This document shows, piece after piece, positions 7,744-10,211 of a DNA stretch of 10,211 nt; within the stretch, counting starts at the first letter, position 1, and every line of letters starts with the position of its first letter. The notes beneath the pieces were generated by a model. The model did not search any database. It saw only the letters and a list, made by a program, of their open reading frames with translations, and was not told the origin of the DNA. Made by a program: the position numbers and the translations under genes. This DNA comes from an uncultured Oscillospiraceae bacterium (GTDB lineage: Bacteria; Bacillota; Clostridia; Oscillospirales; Acutalibacteraceae): assembly GCA_900547305.1 (NCBI GenBank), contig URGH01000077.1:1-10211 (forward strand), written 5' to 3'.

Positions 7744-8248
7744 CGTCAAAGATTCCTTTCATCGGGCGAATAATAACCCGCCCGTTTTCAGGCTCGGCTG
7801 ATACTATAACCTCGTCTATCGCGGGAATAAGGTATTCCTTATTGTTTTTGGTTATATGCCATACATCGTTAGCGCCGGTAACCGAAACATCCGTCACCGT
7901 GCCGTATTCTTCACCGCTGTCCGCGTCATACGCGGTGCAGCCTATTATATCCTCAACGAAATATCTGCCCTTCGGAAGACAAGCGTCCTCGCGGTCAATA
8001 TAGACCGTTTTCCCGCGCAGCTTCTCCGCCTGCCCGATAGTTTCGGTATTTTTAAAGCTTGCAATTACAACGCCGCCGTGCGGCTGCGCCTTTAAAACGG
8101 TCACGCTGTTTTCACCGTTTTCATCAAGATACAGCTTTTTAAACTGTGCCAGAAATTCGCCCGAATCAGCCCACGGCTGTATTCTAACCATACCTCTGAC
8201 CCCGTGCGTGCCTACAATTTTACCCGTTTCAAGATATTTTTTAATCAT
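7733..8248 (-). CDS. rimM: Ribosome maturation factor RimM
   Basis: RimM binds ribosomal protein S19 and helps mature the 3' (head) domain of 16S rRNA in the 30S subunit. The 171-residue protein has the N-terminal RimM barrel with the hallmark GKIVGTHGVRGMVRI (9-23). A PRC-barrel follows, starting RYFVEDIIGC (95-104) and continuing through GANDVWHI (125-132), EYLIPAIDEVIV (138-149) and GRVIIRPMKGIFD (156-168). The start is firm: ATG follows GGAGG by four bases. It is first in the minus-strand operon and overlaps trmD, its usual partner. In most Firmicutes rpsP and a KH-domain gene precede rimM; here hrcA lies divergently upstream instead. No convincing promoter is visible directly in front of it. 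Confidence 0.95.
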   Translation of the reverse strand: MIKKYLETGKIVGTHGVRGMVRIQPWADSGEFLAQFKKLYLDENGENSVTVLKAQPHGGVVIASFKNTETIGQAEKLRGKTVYIDREDACLPKGRYFVEDIIGCTAYDADSGEEYGTVTDVSVTGANDVWHITKNNKEYLIPAIDEVIVSAEPENGRVIIRPMKGIFDDED

Positions 8249-8302
8249 AAATCCTCCGATTTAAGGTTGCGGTTTAATCAGATTTAAAACAATCCCATAG
8301 AC
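8249..8302 (-). other. rimM upstream region with ribosome binding site
   Basis: On the minus strand this AT-rich segment ends in CGGAGGATTT just before the rimM ATG, a strong ribosome binding site. I looked for -35 and -10 boxes with 16-18 base spacing and found none that convinces. TTGTTT near 8290 has no partner -10. The operon promoter may therefore lie beyond the repeat element, which would put the hairpins in a rimM 5' leader. Confidence 0.4.
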
Positions 8303-8382
8303 TCCCCTCTGTTTTGACGTAGGTCAAAACAGAGGGGACCGCCGCCGTCAGCGGCTGTCGTGCGTATGCACGACTGAGGGGT
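8303..8382. repeat. Three-hairpin interspersed repeat element (MITE/REP-like)
   Basis: Three palindromes stand side by side. The first is a perfect 16-bp inverted repeat, TCCCCTCTGTTTTGAC (8303-8318) and GTCAAAACAGAGGGGA (8323-8338), with loop GTAG. The second is GCCGC/GCGGC (8341-8355), which can also fold as GCCG/CGGC on the minus strand. The third is GTCGTGC, loop GTAT, GCACGAC (8357-8374). The unit closes with GAGGGG (8376-8381), which complements the leading CCCCTC (8304-8309). Read on the minus strand, the pattern CCCCTCAGTC-hairpin-GACAGC-hairpin-TCCCC-hairpin-GGGGAGTC resembles, from memory, palindromic repeats scattered in gut Clostridia. No transposase and no clear target duplication are visible. 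Neither strand has a T-run directly after a stem, so it is not a canonical terminator. Confidence 0.75.
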
Positions 8383-8386
8383 ATTA

Positions 8387-8421
8387 ATCTAATATCTGAC
8401 GTCCAACATCTAAAATCTAAA
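8387..8421. repeat. Five tandem degenerate heptamers (ATCTAAN-like)
   Basis: Plus-strand units in exact 7-base register are ATCTAAT, ATCTGAC, GTCCAAC, ATCTAAA and ATCTAAA. Two neighbours are identical and the others differ at one to three positions from the consensus. The array begins 5 bases after the hairpin element, so the two may belong to one composite repeat. No coding or regulatory role is evident from sequence alone. Confidence 0.6.
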
Positions 8422-8446
8422 TTTGTGAACAAAATGTAAAAGTCAG

Positions 8447-8485
8447 GAAAAGTCAAATTATTTTTTAAAAAAGTATTGACTTTTC
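8447..8485. promoter_or_regulatory. 39-base near-palindrome overlapping the hrcA -35 box
   Basis: GAAAAGTCAA (8447-8456) is the exact reverse complement of TTGACTTTTC (8476-8485). TTTTTTAAAAAA (8461-8472) lies almost exactly at the centre. The right arm contains the hrcA -35 box. The left arm places TTGACT on the minus strand, facing rimM, but I find no good -10 at 16-18 bases from it. A second AAAAGTCA lies 10 bases to the left (8438-8445). It may be a divergent promoter core, an operator, or chance AT-rich symmetry. Confidence 0.5.
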
Positions 8486-8503
8486 TTTTTTTTAGGATAT
8501 AAT
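8476..8503 (+). promoter_or_regulatory. hrcA-grpE-dnaK operon promoter (sigma-A type)
   Basis: The -35 box is TTGACT (8476-8481), the spacer is 16 bases and the -10 box is a perfect TATAAT (8498-8503). Transcription should start near 8510, directly before the CIRCE operator. HrcA bound there would block initiation, as in Bacillus-type class I heat-shock genes. Confidence 0.9.
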
Positions 8504-8511
8504 AATAATCG

Positions 8512-8538
8512 TTAGCACTCAAGTGAATAGAGTGCTAA
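8512..8538 (+). promoter_or_regulatory. CIRCE operator (HrcA binding site)
   Basis: This is a perfect match to the CIRCE consensus: TTAGCACTC (8512-8520), a 9-base spacer and GAGTGCTAA (8530-8538). HrcA binds it as a dimer to repress chaperone genes at normal temperature; the GroEL chaperonin is known to support HrcA activity in Bacillus. Its place at the predicted transcription start and 33 bases before hrcA gives the classic self-regulated operon. Confidence 0.98.
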
Positions 8539-8571
8539 ATCAAAAAAGCAGTTTTTCAGAGGTGAAACATA

Positions 8572-9606
8572 ATGGAGCTGTCACCGAGAAAACAGGCGGT
8601 TTTGGCAGCGGTTACAAAGGCTTACATCAAAACCGGAGAGCCGGTAGGCTCAAAGGCGCTGACCGCTCTGCTGAAAAATGCTCCGTCGGCTGCAACGCTC
8701 AGAAATGAGATGAGCGAGCTGTGCAATATGGGGCTTTTGGCTCAGCCGCACACCTCGGCGGGCAGAATACCCACAAGCAGCGGTTTTAAGTTTTACGTCA
8801 ATTCGCTTATGACCCCCGAAAAACTTTCGGACGGTATGAAAAGGCAGATCGAGTCAAAACTCAGCGGTCTTCACTGCGCGCCGGAAAAAATTCCGACGGA
8901 GGCGGGTAAGCTGTTATCCGACCTTACGGGTCTTCCCGCGGTTGTCTGCTTTAAAACGGACGGCAGCCCGAAGATACGAAGCGCTGAGATTTTCCCCGTA
9001 AGCAAAGGCTCAGTAATGCTGCTTATAGTAACGGCGGACGGCAGAACAAGGCACACGGTGCTGCGGCTTGGAACCGATTACACAAAGGACTATGCGGAGA
9101 AATGCCGCGATATAATAGTTCGGCGTATAAACGGCAGAAGAACCGACGAGCTGACGCGCGGCTATATGCAAAGCGTGGCAGCCGAGGCAGGAACAGACGC
9201 ATTCGCGCTTATGCCGCTTTTTTCGGCGGTGCTTGAATCGGCGGAGGGAATTGAGTCCTCGGGTGCGTATCTTTTAGGCGAGCAGCGGCTTTACGGCATT
9301 TGCGAAAGTCAGGCGGCGGCGAAAAGAATACTTTCGCTGGTGGCTCTGCGCGAGCCGATGTTAACGCTTACAGAACGGTTTGACGGTAATGTGGGCACGG
9401 TGTTCGGCAGGGATTCGGGCTTTCGCGAGCTTGAAAACAACACGATAATCGCCGCGAAGTATTACGGCAGCGACAGATTCAAAGGCACGCTTTGCATTAT
9501 AGGTCCCAACAGGATGTCCTACGGGCAGATAATTCCGAGCGTTGAATATACCGCCTTGCGATTAACCGAGATTATGACCGAGGCGCAAAAGGATATGGAG
9601 GATTGA
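8572..9606 (+). CDS. hrcA: Heat-inducible transcription repressor HrcA
   Basis: HrcA represses the dnaK (and usually groE) operons by binding CIRCE. The 344 residues match the family's usual length. An N-terminal winged-helix DNA-binding domain (about 1-75) includes SPRKQAVLAAVTKAYIKTGE, PVGSKAL and SAATLRNEMSELCNMGLL, followed by the family signature HTSAGRIPT (60-68). The long GAF-like, dimerising part runs to about 335 and contains LENNTIIAAKYYG and the conserved GTLCIIGPNRMSYGQIIPSVEY region near the end. The start is set by AGAGGTGA (8558-8565), 6 bases before the ATG. It is first in the operon, and its own CIRCE site implies autoregulation. The stop lies 5 bases before the preferred grpE start. 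Confidence 0.97.
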   Translation: MELSPRKQAVLAAVTKAYIKTGEPVGSKALTALLKNAPSAATLRNEMSELCNMGLLAQPHTSAGRIPTSSGFKFYVNSLMTPEKLSDGMKRQIESKLSGLHCAPEKIPTEAGKLLSDLTGLPAVVCFKTDGSPKIRSAEIFPVSKGSVMLLIVTADGRTRHTVLRLGTDYTKDYAEKCRDIIVRRINGRRTDELTRGYMQSVAAEAGTDAFALMPLFSAVLESAEGIESSGAYLLGEQRLYGICESQAAAKRILSLVALREPMLTLTERFDGNVGTVFGRDSGFRELENNTIIAAKYYGSDRFKGTLCIIGPNRMSYGQIIPSVEYTALRLTEIMTEAQKDMED

Positions 9607-9611
9607 TACCG

Positions 9612-10157
9612 GTGGCGGAGAAAACCGAAAATACCGCGGAGCAGGCAGAAAATGAGGTTGCGGCGGAAAAGGAAGCCGAAACCAAAGCTCCGAAAAAGGA
9701 AAAGAAATCAAAAAAGGACGCCGAGATTGAAAAGCTCAAGGAAGAGCTTGAAAAAAAGAACGATATTCTTTTAAGAACGGCGGCTGAATTTGATAATTAC
9801 AAAAAGCGAACCGAAAGGGAGCGCGCAGGCGTTGCGGAATATGCAAGAGCGTGCATTATAAAAAAGCTTTTGCCTATTATCGATAATATTGAGCGCGCGG
9901 CGGGGGCTGACAAAGAAAGCCCCGAATATTTAAAGGGAATTGAGCTGATAGTAAAGCAGTTTGAAACCCTGGCGGGCAATTTAGAGCTCACCGAAACTGC
10001 AAAGGCGGGCGATACGTTTGATCCCACTCTCCACGAGGCGGTAATGCACATTGAGGATGACACTTTGGGCGAGAACGTTATTGCGGAGGTTTTACAAAAA
10101 GGCTACAAGACCGGCGATACGGTAGTACGTCACGCTATGGTCAAGGTGGCAAATTAA
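9612..10157 (+). CDS. grpE: Nucleotide exchange factor GrpE
   Basis: GrpE releases ADP from DnaK and so drives its chaperone cycle. After a charged, low-complexity N terminus rich in E, K and A comes a long helix or coiled coil (about 33-75) with RTAAEFDNYKKRTERER (55-71). KKLLPIIDNIERA (84-96) follows, then the C-terminal beta domain with FDPTLHEAVMH (136-146) and the closing signature VVRHAMVKVAN (171-181). I chose GTG at 9612 (181 residues, MAEKTENT...), 10 bases after GGAGG (9597-9601). A TTG at 9603 would add three residues, but it sits one base from that ribosome site and overlaps the hrcA stop. The gene lies between hrcA and dnaK in the CIRCE-controlled operon. Confidence 0.95.
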   Translation: MAEKTENTAEQAENEVAAEKEAETKAPKKEKKSKKDAEIEKLKEELEKKNDILLRTAAEFDNYKKRTERERAGVAEYARACIIKKLLPIIDNIERAAGADKESPEYLKGIELIVKQFETLAGNLELTETAKAGDTFDPTLHEAVMHIEDDTLGENVIAEVLQKGYKTGDTVVRHAMVKVAN

Positions 10158-10185
10158 AATAAATTATAATTCGGAGGAATTTATC

Positions 10186-10211
10186 ATGGGAAAAATTATA
10201 GGTATTGACTT
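10186..10211 (+). CDS. dnaK: Molecular chaperone DnaK (Hsp70), 5' end only
   Basis: The last 26 bases encode MGKIIGID and two bases of a further codon (TT), the invariant N-terminal beta strand of the DnaK ATPase domain (usual family start MGKIIGIDLGTT). A strong ribosome site GGAGG (10173-10177) lies 8 bases before the ATG. The 28-base gap after grpE contains no terminator, and the order hrcA-grpE-dnaK is the classic heat-shock operon. The gene is cut by the right edge, so nothing more can be said of its integrity. Confidence 0.93.

Noticed and set aside
8303..8338. 16-bp perfect hairpin as a transcription terminator
   Set aside because: No T-run follows on either strand, and no gene ends into it: both neighbouring genes start away from it.
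8341..8374. CRISPR-like or riboswitch structure
   Set aside because: There are no regularly spaced identical repeats with unique spacers, and no known riboswitch core motif. The palindromes fit a dispersed hairpin repeat better.
8274..8522. Open reading frame of 82 codons on the minus strand in the divergent intergenic region
   Set aside because: It is read through the hairpin repeat, the heptamers and the hrcA promoter. The openness comes from the repeat sequence and there is no ribosome site.

Overview
The window looks like the chromosome of a Gram-positive, Firmicutes-type bacterium, most likely class Clostridia. The start of its 16S rRNA gene (minus strand, cut by the left edge) has the 'GCGTGCCTAACACA' beginning I associate with clostridial, Ruminococcaceae-like lineages. 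The hrcA-grpE-dnaK order behind a perfect CIRCE operator is the classic low-GC Gram-positive arrangement. Placement below class is a guess. I see no phage, plasmid, CRISPR, insertion sequence or toxin genes, and I do not see a new defence or biosynthetic system. This is conserved housekeeping DNA, and the unusual material is in the intergenic regions.

Layout. Positions 1-55 hold the 5' end of 16S rRNA on the minus strand. It is preceded by a leader of about 200 nt (56-254), a strong promoter (261-289) and helically spaced A-tracts (293-321). Positions 421-8248 hold seven minus-strand genes packed with overlaps or gaps of 0-4 bases. In transcription order they are rimM (16S maturation), trmD (tRNA m1G37 methyltransferase), a histidine-phosphatase-family protein, a BaiN/HI0933-type flavoprotein, a COG2509-type FAD protein, tex (RNA-binding transcription accessory protein) and an EamA/DMT-family transporter. 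The chain points straight into the rRNA promoter, with no recognisable intrinsic terminator between.

Positions 8249-8571 are the divergent intergenic region. It contains a three-hairpin repeat element (8303-8382), five degenerate tandem heptamers (8387-8421), a near-palindrome (8447-8485) covering the hrcA -35 box, the hrcA promoter and CIRCE (8512-8538). From 8572 the plus strand carries hrcA, grpE and the first codons of dnaK, the heat-shock chaperone operon repressed by HrcA.

How it fits together. The minus operon is mainly translation and RNA support (RimM, TrmD, Tex) with two uncharacterised flavoproteins, a phosphatase and a transporter. The plus operon is protein-folding stress control. 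The most interesting points are the repeat, heptamer and palindrome cluster between the two operons, the separation of rimM-trmD from rpsP and rplS, and the back-to-back pair of flavoproteins of unknown function.
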